Part shown: piece after piece, positions 1 through 7,040 of the stretch
Position numbering within the stretch: the first letter of the stretch is position 1
How the letters are laid out: each line of letters opens with the position of its first letter
Assembly: GCA_035317605.1 (NCBI GenBank)
Contig: DATHGT010000301.1
Coordinates: 1-16,248, forward strand
Direction: 5' to 3'
Origin: DATHGT01 sp035317605
Lineage (GTDB): Bacteria > Methylomirabilota > Methylomirabilia > Rokubacteriales > CSP1-6
DNA length: 16,248 nucleotides
Translations under genes and position numbers: made by a program
Notes under the pieces: generated by a model
Database searches by the model: none
The model's input: the letters and a program-made list of their open reading frames with translations, nothing else
What the model was told of the DNA's origin: nothing

Positions 1-1061
1 GTGTCGATGGATGACACCGCCGATGCTTCGTACCTCTTCCCCCGCGATCCCGTCATCCCGGCTCCCGTGAAGCGCGCTCCGGGGTTGACCACGATGCTGC
101 TGTTGATCGAGGCCCCGGCGAAGAACTGGAACTTCATGGGCGCGACCGTGTAGACGGTCGCCCCCAGCTCGATGCGTCCCCGGCTGAACGCGCTCAGCAC
201 CGCCGTGCAATCGCCGCTGAACGTGCAGGGCGCGTTGAACCTGATGTTCCCGTTGTTGACGGACCGGATCTGCGTCCCGCCGTTCTTGAAGGCGCAGTCC
301 GCGAGCCCGATGATGCCTTCCTGCTCGGCCCTGACCAGCGTCGCCGTCGGGGCGCCCTCGAAGAGCACGCGGCGGACGATGACCCGCGCATAGTCGCTGA
401 CGTACAGACCGATCTCGCCCGCCCCGGCCGCGATCTGCACGCTGGTGACCGCGCGCGGGTTGCCGTGAATCTCGATCTGGTGGCTGCCCGTCCAGTGTCC
501 GGCCTGTTGCGGCAGCGGCCCGTAGGTGCCGTCCGCCAGCTGGAGCACGACGAGCTTTCCGTTGATGTCGAAGTCGTTCTTGATGCGCCGCAGGGCTTCG
601 GCGACCGGAAGCGTCGAGTCGGGCGTCAGACCGTCGTGGCCCACGCGTCCGGTGGGCGAGGCATGGACGGTCACGTCGCCGCCGAGCCGCCAGCGTCCGG
701 GATGCTCGACGCCCCAATGGTCGTCGAGTCGCCGGATGGTCACCGTCTGCCTCGGGTACACGCGGAAGGCTTCGGGGATTCCCGCCACGCTCACGTATTT
801 CATGCGTCCGGCGTCGTCGTTGACGACGACGTTCACGTGGCTGGGTCCATATCCACGTGACGCGCCGAAGGTCAACGTGGAGAGCGTGTTGCCGCCGAGT
901 CCGATCGTCTTGCCGTGATCGGCGGCCGTGACCGTGTAGTCTCCGGTCCTGGACACATGATCGCTTTGCTGAGCGTCGACGGGAGATCCGCTCACCCCCG
1001 CGGCCGTCACCAGCGTGACGGCGCCTGACGACTGCAGGAATCGACGGCGAGAGGTCCGCAT
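1..1061 (-). CDS. Tat-exported right-handed beta-helix-like protein, 3' end cut by window edge
   Basis: Reading leftward from ATG at 1061, the frame stays open for 353 codons to the window edge with no stop, so the C-terminus is missing. The N-terminus has a twin-arginine signal: residues 4-10 are SRRRFLQ, followed by a hydrophobic stretch (about 13-25) and a plausible cleavage site after VDA (28-30). The mature part has a DGLTPDSTLPVAEALRRI-type segment and a QLADGTYGPL segment, then short beta-rich repeats rich in N, G, V and I. From memory this is typical of phage-tailspike or pectate-lyase-like beta-helices that bind or cut polysaccharides. The start lies 7 bases past the stop of the SGNH gene, so it is the last gene seen in the operon. 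Similar proteins usually end soon after the RGKRYEAS-like segment, so perhaps 20-40 residues are lost. Catalytic residues cannot be assigned; a structural or binding role is equally possible. Confidence 0.8.
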   Translation of the reverse strand, partial: MRTSRRRFLQSSGAVTLVTAAGVSGSPVDAQQSDHVSRTGDYTVTAADHGKTIGLGGNTLSTLTFGASRGYGPSHVNVVVNDDAGRMKYVSVAGIPEAFRVYPRQTVTIRRLDDHWGVEHPGRWRLGGDVTVHASPTGRVGHDGLTPDSTLPVAEALRRIKNDFDINGKLVVLQLADGTYGPLPQQAGHWTGSHQIEIHGNPRAVTSVQIAAGAGEIGLYVSDYARVIVRRVLFEGAPTATLVRAEQEGIIGLADCAFKNGGTQIRSVNNGNIRFNAPCTFSGDCTAVLSAFSRGRIELGATVYTVAPMKFQFFAGASINSSIVVNPGARFTGAGMTGSRGKRYEASAVSSID

Positions 1062-1068
1062 CAGGGCG

Positions 1069-3588
1069 TCACGGCCAGAACGTCCGGTACTCGTCGATGG
1101 TCAGCGTCGGCCGCGGAACGGTTGACGACGGACCCTTGCCATTGCCGTTCAGATAGATCACGCCCGGCTTCCCCGCCCCGACCCGGACGGAAAAGCTGAT
1201 CGCCTGCGCGCTCGGCGCCGTCGTTTCGAAGTCGATGGTCGCCGCCGACGCCTGGCCGGGGCGGAGTTCCTGCGATCCGACCTGATAAGTCACCGGAGCG
1301 TCATTCACGTAGAGCGCCGCCACCACCCGGTTGGGCTGATCCGTCCACGCCGGGACGGCCACGCTCACCCGGACGACGTTGCCGGGCGCCCTCGGCGTGA
1401 GCGAGTAACCCATGATGGCGGCGCCCTCGAGGGAGACCGCCACGTCCTCGTCACGGCCGAGCACCCGGTCGACACGCGCGTAGGCTTCGTACTTCTGGCC
1501 GAAATGGGAGACGTGACGGGTGACACGGTCATTCACCCAGTGACGGGCGCCGAAGTATGCGCGCCCGAGAAGATTCGGGGCTTCAGGCATCGAGGCCGTG
1601 CGTCGTTGGACGGCGGCGCGCCGCATGGTCGCGACGTCCCGCTCGCCCAGGTCGGTTCCACGGTAGACGAGCTGACGGTCTCGGAGATCCTCGGGCCGGA
1701 GCTCTTCGCTCCCCAGCTCCTCGAGGGTCAGCGACGTTCGGAGCGGGGGGGTGGCCGGCCCGCGATCGACGCCGTTGATGTAGATGATCCCCGGACGGCG
1801 CGGACCCACACGCACCTCGAGGGGAACCGGCGAGTCCGAAGCCAGCTCGATGCTGTGCTTCAACGTCAGCGACGCGGTCTTGCCCGCCTCGACCGGTTGA
1901 ACGGCGAAGTGGCGGGTCCGCGGCTCGCCGGCGACGAACAAGGCCGCCACGATCTCGTTGTCCTCCGGCGAGTAGGCGGTGAACTCGACGGTGATCCGCA
2001 GCCTCGATCCCCCCCGGCGGCGCGCATAGGAATTGCCGAGGATCCCCGCGCCCTGCGTGTACTCGGCCGGCTCCGGTCCCGCGGGAAGGGGTCGGTTCGC
2101 GTGCGCGTACGGTTCATAGACCTGGGTCCATCGCGAAACCACCGTGGCGGCGGTGTCGGTTCGCTTGCCGGGAAGGGCCGCCCCCGCGCCCATGCTCCAT
2201 CCGTCGGCCGGACGCTGACCGCCACGACCCTCTCGGATCTCCAGATACTGAACCAGGCGGTCCCCGATGAGCTTGTAGCCCGCCTCGCTGAAGTGGCCGC
2301 CACATGGCGGAACCGCGAACAGGGTCTCGCGGCCCATCGTCTTCACGGCCCGGCGATAGTCCTTCTCGAGGTCGATGACGTCGCCCCCGGCCTCGACGAC
2401 GAACTTCAGCACTTCCTTCTTCCAGGGATGCTCGATTCCGTCGCACAACGTGATCTGGGCGGGGATGTTCACGAAGACGAAGCGGGCGCCGGCGTCGTTC
2501 GCGACGCGCGCCATCTTGGCGAAGATTCGCTTGAAGAGCGCGAGGTCGTCGAGCGGGGGCGGAGCCGGAGGCGCCGCCCAGGCCACGGCCGGTCCGAACC
2601 CCGCCCGCCGGTTTCGCAGGTCGATCCACCGCAGGCCCTCCCGGGTCAGCGGCAGTCCGAGAAATCTGAGGACGACGCGCCACGGCCGCCGCCGCTCGAG
2701 CGTCGAGGCGACGCGCTGGCCCAGATAGGTCTTGAGGGCCGCGTCGACTTCGGGCTGACGGTCCATGAGCCGTTGGGAAAAGCGGTCGTCGTCCAGGTAC
2801 GTGCGCAGGATGCGATTGCGGTATTCCTTGGCGAGGTCCGCGGTCCCGTTCGACTGCACGAAATAGAGATCGTTGTTCTCGTCGTACATGTAGAACACGT
2901 AACGGGGACGGGTGCGCGGGACGAACTCGCGCATCATCGCGAGGTGGATGAGCGGTCCGATGCCGCCGTGCCCGAGGTTCAGGGTGGCCGGGTACCGCGC
3001 CCGAACCTGCGCGATGAAGTGATCGCGGTTCGGCAGGCAGGCGCCGTAGGTCATCGAATCGCCGATGAAGACCAGGTCGACCGGCTTGCCCCAGAGGCCT
3101 GGCGGATTGTTGAAGCCGTATTCGTCGGCGACGTATTCCGCGAACGGCCTCGGCCCTTCTCGACACATGATCGTCGGCAGGTTGGCGATGCCCGACAGCG
3201 GAAAGAGCCGCTCGCCGCTGGGCAGGAGGAAGCCGCCCTCGGGCTGCAGGAGGTCGCCCAGCGACATCTGCGGGACGACCACCTGGTTCGCGGCCAGGCG
3301 CGCCTTGAAGATCCGCGCCCACTCGTTGACGTGCAGCATCTCGTCGAGCGCGTCCACCTGGTTCCACTCGAAGAGATAGACGGCGGCCAGCAGGGGAAGG
3401 GCGACGAGCTGCACGGAGACGGCGACGGGACGCCGCGACCACGCCGCCACCGCGGCGGCCACGGCCAGCGCCCCCACCACGACCAGCAGCGCGCCGAGGG
3501 TCGGATTCGGCTCGCCCTGGCGAAGGGCGAGGACGATCGCGGAGACGATCAGCAGCGCGGCGGCCGCGACCAGGCCCCGATACGTCAC
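1069..3588 (-). CDS. Membrane-anchored SGNH-hydrolase/acyltransferase-like protein with two C-terminal repeat domains
   Basis: About 839 residues. Three hydrophobic segments (about 4-22, 29-49, 54-73) anchor the protein. An SGNH-type core follows: FIGDSMTYG with the nucleophile Ser near 178, a Gly block NLGHGGIGP (about 204-212), YDENND (about 235-240), and GGHFSEAGY with the presumed catalytic His near 432. The usual Asp two residues before that His is a Gly. SGNH proteins with membrane anchors in glycan clusters often move or remove acyl groups, so acetylation or deacetylation of a glycan is the likely role. The C-terminus carries two related ~110-residue beta-rich domains (about 512-627 and 720-834) matching the lipoprotein at 8141-8653. 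Start is uncertain: GTG 3588 has no clear ribosome site. TTG 3606, or CTG 3621 overlapping the DUF5989 stop as CTGA, would add 6 or 11 residues (SAPALSRLLR...) ahead of the first membrane helix. Confidence 0.85.
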   Translation of the reverse strand: MTYRGLVAAAALLIVSAIVLALRQGEPNPTLGALLVVVGALAVAAAVAAWSRRPVAVSVQLVALPLLAAVYLFEWNQVDALDEMLHVNEWARIFKARLAANQVVVPQMSLGDLLQPEGGFLLPSGERLFPLSGIANLPTIMCREGPRPFAEYVADEYGFNNPPGLWGKPVDLVFIGDSMTYGACLPNRDHFIAQVRARYPATLNLGHGGIGPLIHLAMMREFVPRTRPRYVFYMYDENNDLYFVQSNGTADLAKEYRNRILRTYLDDDRFSQRLMDRQPEVDAALKTYLGQRVASTLERRRPWRVVLRFLGLPLTREGLRWIDLRNRRAGFGPAVAWAAPPAPPPLDDLALFKRIFAKMARVANDAGARFVFVNIPAQITLCDGIEHPWKKEVLKFVVEAGGDVIDLEKDYRRAVKTMGRETLFAVPPCGGHFSEAGYKLIGDRLVQYLEIREGRGGQRPADGWSMGAGAALPGKRTDTAATVVSRWTQVYEPYAHANRPLPAGPEPAEYTQGAGILGNSYARRRGGSRLRITVEFTAYSPEDNEIVAALFVAGEPRTRHFAVQPVEAGKTASLTLKHSIELASDSPVPLEVRVGPRRPGIIYINGVDRGPATPPLRTSLTLEELGSEELRPEDLRDRQLVYRGTDLGERDVATMRRAAVQRRTASMPEAPNLLGRAYFGARHWVNDRVTRHVSHFGQKYEAYARVDRVLGRDEDVAVSLEGAAIMGYSLTPRAPGNVVRVSVAVPAWTDQPNRVVAALYVNDAPVTYQVGSQELRPGQASAATIDFETTAPSAQAISFSVRVGAGKPGVIYLNGNGKGPSSTVPRPTLTIDEYRTFWP

Positions 3589-3617
3589 TCGCAGCAGACG
3601 TGACAACGCGGGGGCGC

Positions 3618-3767
3618 TCAGAACAGCGTGTAGATGAACGGGGCCAGGACCGACCCCTTCGTGAACACGGCCAGGGCTCCGTACACGAGCGCCATGATGA
3701 TGACCGGAATCAGCCAGAACTTCTTCCGGACCAGCACGTAGCGGCACAGGTCGGCGACGATGCGCAC
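3618..3767 (-). CDS. DUF5989 (SxtK-like) 49-residue membrane protein
   Basis: A GTG-started frame encodes 49 residues: a polar N-terminus (RIVADLCRYVLVRKKFW), one long hydrophobic segment (about 18-36) and the ending TKGSVLAPFIYTLF. The RKKFWL motif, the single helix and the SxtAPFIYTLF end are the hallmarks of DUF5989 as I remember it, the small family that includes SxtK of saxitoxin clusters. A strong Shine-Dalgarno (GGAGGAGAG, 3780-3772) precedes the GTG by 4 bases and overlaps the TAG stop of the methyltransferase gene. The stop is followed at once by the SGNH gene. Function is unknown; its recurring neighbours (carbamoyltransferase, SxtJ, SGNH proteins) suggest a small membrane subunit of a decorating complex. 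It is easily missed because it is short and lacks ATG. Confidence 0.88.
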   Translation of the reverse strand: MRIVADLCRYVLVRKKFWLIPVIIMALVYGALAVFTKGSVLAPFIYTLF

Positions 3768-3771
3768 GGTT

Positions 3772-3780
3772 CTCTCCTCC
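3772..3780 (-). promoter_or_regulatory. Strong ribosome binding site of the DUF5989 gene
   Basis: Read on the minus strand, GGAGGAGAG lies 4 bases before the GTG at 3767 and begins inside the TAG stop of the preceding methyltransferase gene. It is the best Shine-Dalgarno of this operon and the main reason for accepting the small gene and its GTG start. Confidence 0.8.
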
Positions 3781-4823
3781 TACGACGGCTTGCGGCCGAT
3801 CATGATGAACAACCCGCCGTCACGTCCGCCCGAGATCAGCATCTCCAGCTCGCTCGACAGCCGGTCGAGACGGGTGCCCCGGCGATGGGGAGCGAACAGC
3901 CGCTCGTCGTCGGTGAAGTCGACGTCGCCGACGGGCGGCAGGCTGGAGACGAACTCGACGCGCTGGCGCGCGAACCAGCGCAGCACCTCGTCCATGGAGT
4001 GCCGGCTCTCGTGCGGGTGCTGGTACTGATCGCGGAACCAGGCGGTCGCGCGGGCGGTGGCGGGCGCGCCGCCACGCAGGCGACGGTCGAGCGTGGCCAG
4101 CCGATCACCGAAGACCTCGATCAGCCGGCGGCGCCACAACGTCGGCAGTCGGCCCAGCCAGTTGTACAGGCCGACCATGATGTGGCCGCCCGGGCGCAGG
4201 GTGGCGAGGATCGAGCGGAACGCGCCTTCGGGGTCGGCCGTGTGATGCAACACGCCGTTGGTGACCACGAGGTCCACGCTCTCGCGCGCCACCGCCGGAC
4301 GAAACAGGTTCATCTGCGCGAAATCCGCGTTGACGACGGCGAAGCGGTCGCGGAACTCCTTGGCGAGCCGCAGCGAGTTCACGCAGATGTCGGTGCCCAC
4401 CACGCGCCGCCGCCAGTCCATGCCCAGGAAATTCGTGAGCTGGCCGGTTCCGCAGCCGACTTCCAGCACCAGCGCGTCGGGAGCGATCTGTTCGTCCAGC
4501 AGCCGCGCGAAGACGCCGGCTCTCGCCTTCGCCTCGAGGCTGTCGCGGCTGTCGAGATCGTCGTAGCTCGGGAACGGCGTCTCCTCGTAGAACGCCTTGA
4601 CCACGTCGGTCACGTCGCGCGTCCCGTCGCCCGGCTCGTTCGACACGAAGAGCCGGGGGATGCCGTCGGTCACCGGATACCGATGTCCGCCCTCACGGCA
4701 CACCATCAGTCCGTCGGCATCGTCGAGCCGGCCCGCGCACCGCGGGCATCGCAGGATCTCCACGAGCGGCAGGCGCGCGACATCTCGGACCTTCGGGGGC
4801 GCGGCGGCGAGGGAAGTGCTCAC
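3780..4823 (-). CDS. Class I SAM-dependent methyltransferase with N-terminal Trm112-like zinc-ribbon segment
   Basis: 347 residues, GTG start 7 bases after the carbamoyltransferase stop. Residues 20-59 resemble a Trm112-like zinc-binding segment: LRCPRC (Cys26, Cys29), VCREGGHRYP (Cys42) and the typical ending VTDGIPRLF. The catalytic fold follows: SAM motif I VLEVGCGTGQLT (119-130), an acidic residue in VVGTDICVNS (141-150), VVNADFAQ, then VVTNGVLHHTADP (187-198) and LRPGGHIMVGLYNWLGRL (about 209-226). This fits a small-molecule or sugar methyltransferase of the UbiE/Methyltransf_11-25 type. The substrate is not readable from sequence; lying between the carbamoyltransferase and DUF5989 points to the same glycan or glycosylated product. 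Residues 240-347 have no clear family match and may bind the acceptor. Confidence 0.9.
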   Translation of the reverse strand: MSTSLAAAPPKVRDVARLPLVEILRCPRCAGRLDDADGLMVCREGGHRYPVTDGIPRLFVSNEPGDGTRDVTDVVKAFYEETPFPSYDDLDSRDSLEAKARAGVFARLLDEQIAPDALVLEVGCGTGQLTNFLGMDWRRRVVGTDICVNSLRLAKEFRDRFAVVNADFAQMNLFRPAVARESVDLVVTNGVLHHTADPEGAFRSILATLRPGGHIMVGLYNWLGRLPTLWRRRLIEVFGDRLATLDRRLRGGAPATARATAWFRDQYQHPHESRHSMDEVLRWFARQRVEFVSSLPPVGDVDFTDDERLFAPHRRGTRLDRLSSELEMLISGGRDGGLFIMIGRKPS

Positions 4824-4830
4824 CGGCGGA

Positions 4831-6672
4831 TCAATCGGGCTCGAGGGCGTGGCTGTAGTCGAGACGCAGCGACGGCAGCTGCTCGTCCTTGCGCAGGAAG
4901 CAACGGCCGATGGCCAGCGCGTCGAGGTCGGTCCCCATGAAGCAGCGAAACGCGTCGTCCGGCGTGGCGACGATGGGCTCGCCCCGCACGTTGAAGCTGG
5001 TGTTGACCAGCACCGGGCAACCGGTGCGCTGGCCGAACTTGGCGAGCAGGCGATGGAAGCGCGGGTTGGTCTCCTGATGCACGGTCTGCAGCCGGGCCGA
5101 GTAGTCGACGTGGGTCACCGCCGGGATGGTCGAGCGCGGCACGTTGAGCTTGTCGATGCCGAAGAGCTTCCCCTGCTCGGCGGTCAGCGCGACGCGGTGC
5201 CGCTCGAGCACGTCCGCCACCAGCGTCATGTAGGGACTGGCCTCGTCCAGCCCGAACCAGCGGGACACGTCTTCGGAGAGCACCGCCGGCGCGAACGGCC
5301 GGAACGACTCGCGGTACTTGATTTTCAGGTTCAGCCGCTTCTGCATGTCGGCCCCGCGCGGGTCGGCCAGGATCGACCGGGCACCGAGGGCGCGGGGGCC
5401 GAACTCCATGCGGCCCTGGAACCAGCCGAGCGCGTGCTGCGCGACGAGCGCGTCCACGGTGGCGTCGAGCAGCTCGCCCTCCTTCAGCACGTCGAAGCGC
5501 GCGCCGGCCGCGCGCAGCCGGCCCTCGATCTCGTCCTGACCGAATTCGGGCCCGAGATATCCGCCGGACATGCCGTCGAGACCTTCGGGGAGCCGGCGGG
5601 GTTTGCCGAGGTAGAGGTGATAGGCGGCGAACGCCGCGCCCACCGCGCCGCCGGCGTCGCCGGCGGCCGGCTGCACCCATAGCCGGTCGACCTTGCCGGA
5701 GCGGCGCACCCGGCCATTGGCCACGCAGTTGAGGGCCACGCCGCCGGCCAGGCAGAGGTTGCGGACACCGAAGCTCGCCACCGCGTGGTCGACGAGCCGG
5801 ACGACCGCCTCTTCGGTGACCGCCTGGATCGACGCGGCGAGGTCCAGGTGACGCTGGGTCAGCGGCTCCTGGGGCGAACGGGGCGGGCCGCCCAGGAGCC
5901 GATGGAAGCTCTCGTTGGTCATGCGCAGGCCCGTGCAGTAGTCGAAGTACTTCAGATCGAGGTGGAACGAGCCGTCGCCCTTGATGTCGATCAGGTGATC
6001 GCGGATCAGCGCGGCATACCGGGGCTCGCCGTAGGGGGCCAGGCCCATGACCTTGTACTCGCCGGAATTCACCGTGAAGCCGAGATAGGAGGTGAAGGCC
6101 GAGTAGAGCAGGCCGAGCGAGTGTGGAAAGTGGATCTCGCGATGGATATTGATCGTCCGGCCCTCGCCAAAACCGATCGAGGTCGTCGTCCACTCGCCGA
6201 CGCCGTCCATGGTGAGGATCGCCGCGCTCTCGAAGGGCGAGGGGTAGAAGGCGCTGGCCGCGTGCGACTGGTGATGCTCGGCGAACATGAGCTTGGCCTC
6301 GACGTCGACCGACGGCAGGTGGTGCGACAGGCTCTGGCGCAGCAGGTCCCGCTGGAACAGCTTCTCTCGCGACCACGAGGGCATAGCCGCGGCGAACGAC
6401 CGGAAGCCGCGCGGGGCCAGCGCGAGGAAGGTCTCGAGCAGGCGCTCGAATTTCAGGAGCGGCTTGTCGTAGAAGACGACGTGGTCGACCTCGTCGAGGG
6501 TGAGGCCCGCGGCCTGGAGACAGTAGTCGACGGCCATCGCCGGGAAGCCGGCGTCGTGCCGCTTGCGCGTGAAGCGCTCTTCCTGCGCCGCCGCCACCAG
6601 CTCGCCGTCGCGCACGAGCGCGGCCGCGCTGTCGTGGTAGAAGGCCGACAGGCCCAGGATCGTCGCGCTCAG
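4831..6672 (-). CDS. NodU/CmcH-family O-carbamoyltransferase (SxtI-like)
   Basis: About 613 residues. The family transfers carbamoyl from carbamoyl phosphate, via carbamoyl-adenylate, to a hydroxyl of a sugar or metabolite. N-terminal domain: ILGLSAFYHDSAAALV with the catalytic His (residue 13 from CTG 6672), QEERFTRKRHD, AEHHQSHAASAFYPSPF, and MDGVGEWTTTSIGFGEG. The C-terminal domain has LAGGVALNCVANGR, GRMEFGPRALGARSILADPR, KYRESFRPFAPAVL and LVNTSFNVRGEPIV. Both domains and the usual length are present. It is the nearest match here to SxtI of saxitoxin clusters, but NodU-like enzymes acting on glycans are equally related. The start is unusual: no ATG, GTG or TTG lies between the SxtJ stop and the conserved ILGLSAFYHD, so CTG 6672, overlapping that stop as CTGA, is proposed. 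An upstream ATG in the same frame would overlap SxtJ deeply and is less likely. Confidence 0.93.
   Translation of the reverse strand: MSATILGLSAFYHDSAAALVRDGELVAAAQEERFTRKRHDAGFPAMAVDYCLQAAGLTLDEVDHVVFYDKPLLKFERLLETFLALAPRGFRSFAAAMPSWSREKLFQRDLLRQSLSHHLPSVDVEAKLMFAEHHQSHAASAFYPSPFESAAILTMDGVGEWTTTSIGFGEGRTINIHREIHFPHSLGLLYSAFTSYLGFTVNSGEYKVMGLAPYGEPRYAALIRDHLIDIKGDGSFHLDLKYFDYCTGLRMTNESFHRLLGGPPRSPQEPLTQRHLDLAASIQAVTEEAVVRLVDHAVASFGVRNLCLAGGVALNCVANGRVRRSGKVDRLWVQPAAGDAGGAVGAAFAAYHLYLGKPRRLPEGLDGMSGGYLGPEFGQDEIEGRLRAAGARFDVLKEGELLDATVDALVAQHALGWFQGRMEFGPRALGARSILADPRGADMQKRLNLKIKYRESFRPFAPAVLSEDVSRWFGLDEASPYMTLVADVLERHRVALTAEQGKLFGIDKLNVPRSTIPAVTHVDYSARLQTVHQETNPRFHRLLAKFGQRTGCPVLVNTSFNVRGEPIVATPDDAFRCFMGTDLDALAIGRCFLRKDEQLPSLRLDYSHALEPD
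6661..6672 (-). promoter_or_regulatory. Start region of carbamoyltransferase lacking a standard start codon
   Basis: On the minus strand the bases read CTG AGC GCG ACG, followed by ATC CTG of the conserved ILG. The first four (CTGA) join a proposed CTG start to the SxtJ stop, mimicking the ATGA overlaps elsewhere in both operons. A weak GAGAG lies about 6-7 bases upstream. ACG and ATC are the only other candidates before the conserved motif. Confidence 0.5.
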
Positions 6673-7040
6673 AAGATCTCTCGCATGGTGCGGGGCTCGG
6701 GCCCCGGCGGCGTGCGCTCGATCCAGTAGCTGTCGGGCCTGGGCCGGAGACGCAGAAGATCCTTGCCCAGCCATCGCATGACGAGGCCGATCGGCGCCAG
6801 CCCTCCGTAGTAGAAGAGACCGAGCAGGAGCGGCGACATCACGAGGTGGAGCAGGCCGCCGAGACGGAGCCAGAGTCGCTTCAGCGGATCCAGCGTCCGC
6901 GGCATGGCGAGCGTGAGCACGAGGACGAGCAGCGCCGCGGCCAGCCAGCTCTTCCGCCCATTCCCGGACCGCAGTCCGTACGCGTACACGACGGTGCAGG
7001 CGGTGACGATGACCAGGCCGAAGCGTCGATTGCTGCTCAT
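6669..7040 (-). CDS. SxtJ-family small membrane protein
   Basis: 123 residues, ATG start overlapping the FkbM-gene stop as ATGA. Several hydrophobic segments are visible: FGLVIVTACTVVYAYGL (about 7-23), SWLAAALLVLVLTLAM (about 31-46) and a long one, LGGLLHLVMSPLLLGLFYYG and beyond (about 60-87). The C-terminal tail RPDSYWIERTPPGPEP contains the YW signature I associate with the SxtJ family. The family has no proven biochemical role, but typically sits beside a NodU-like carbamoyltransferase and a DUF5989 peptide, as here. A membrane scaffold that brings the soluble carbamoyltransferase to a lipid-linked substrate is a reasonable inference only. Confidence 0.87.
   Translation of the reverse strand: MSSNRRFGLVIVTACTVVYAYGLRSGNGRKSWLAAALLVLVLTLAMPRTLDPLKRLWLRLGGLLHLVMSPLLLGLFYYGGLAPIGLVMRWLGKDLLRLRPRPDSYWIERTPPGPEPRTMREIF

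Noticed and set aside
1..17. Small inverted repeat GTGTC...GACAC at the left edge
   Set aside because: Only five base pairs and inside a coding region; expected by chance.
1504..3603. Long plus-strand open frame (699 codons) opposite the SGNH gene
   Set aside because: Its translation is Arg/Gly/Asp/Val-rich with no motif, and the opposite strand has clear SGNH and membrane features. This is a typical antisense shadow in GC-rich DNA.
3589..3747. ATG at 3747 as start of the SGNH gene
   Set aside because: It would overlap nearly all of the DUF5989 gene and adds a His/Gly/Pro-rich, non-membrane segment.
3600..4940. 446-codon plus-strand frame opposite the methyltransferase
   Set aside because: Composition is low-complexity and His/Arg-rich; the minus strand carries SAM motif I and zinc-ribbon cysteines.
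4820..6376. 518-codon minus-strand frame inside the carbamoyltransferase gene
   Set aside because: It is an out-of-frame Arg/Pro/Ala-rich reading; the true frame has all the carbamoyltransferase motifs.
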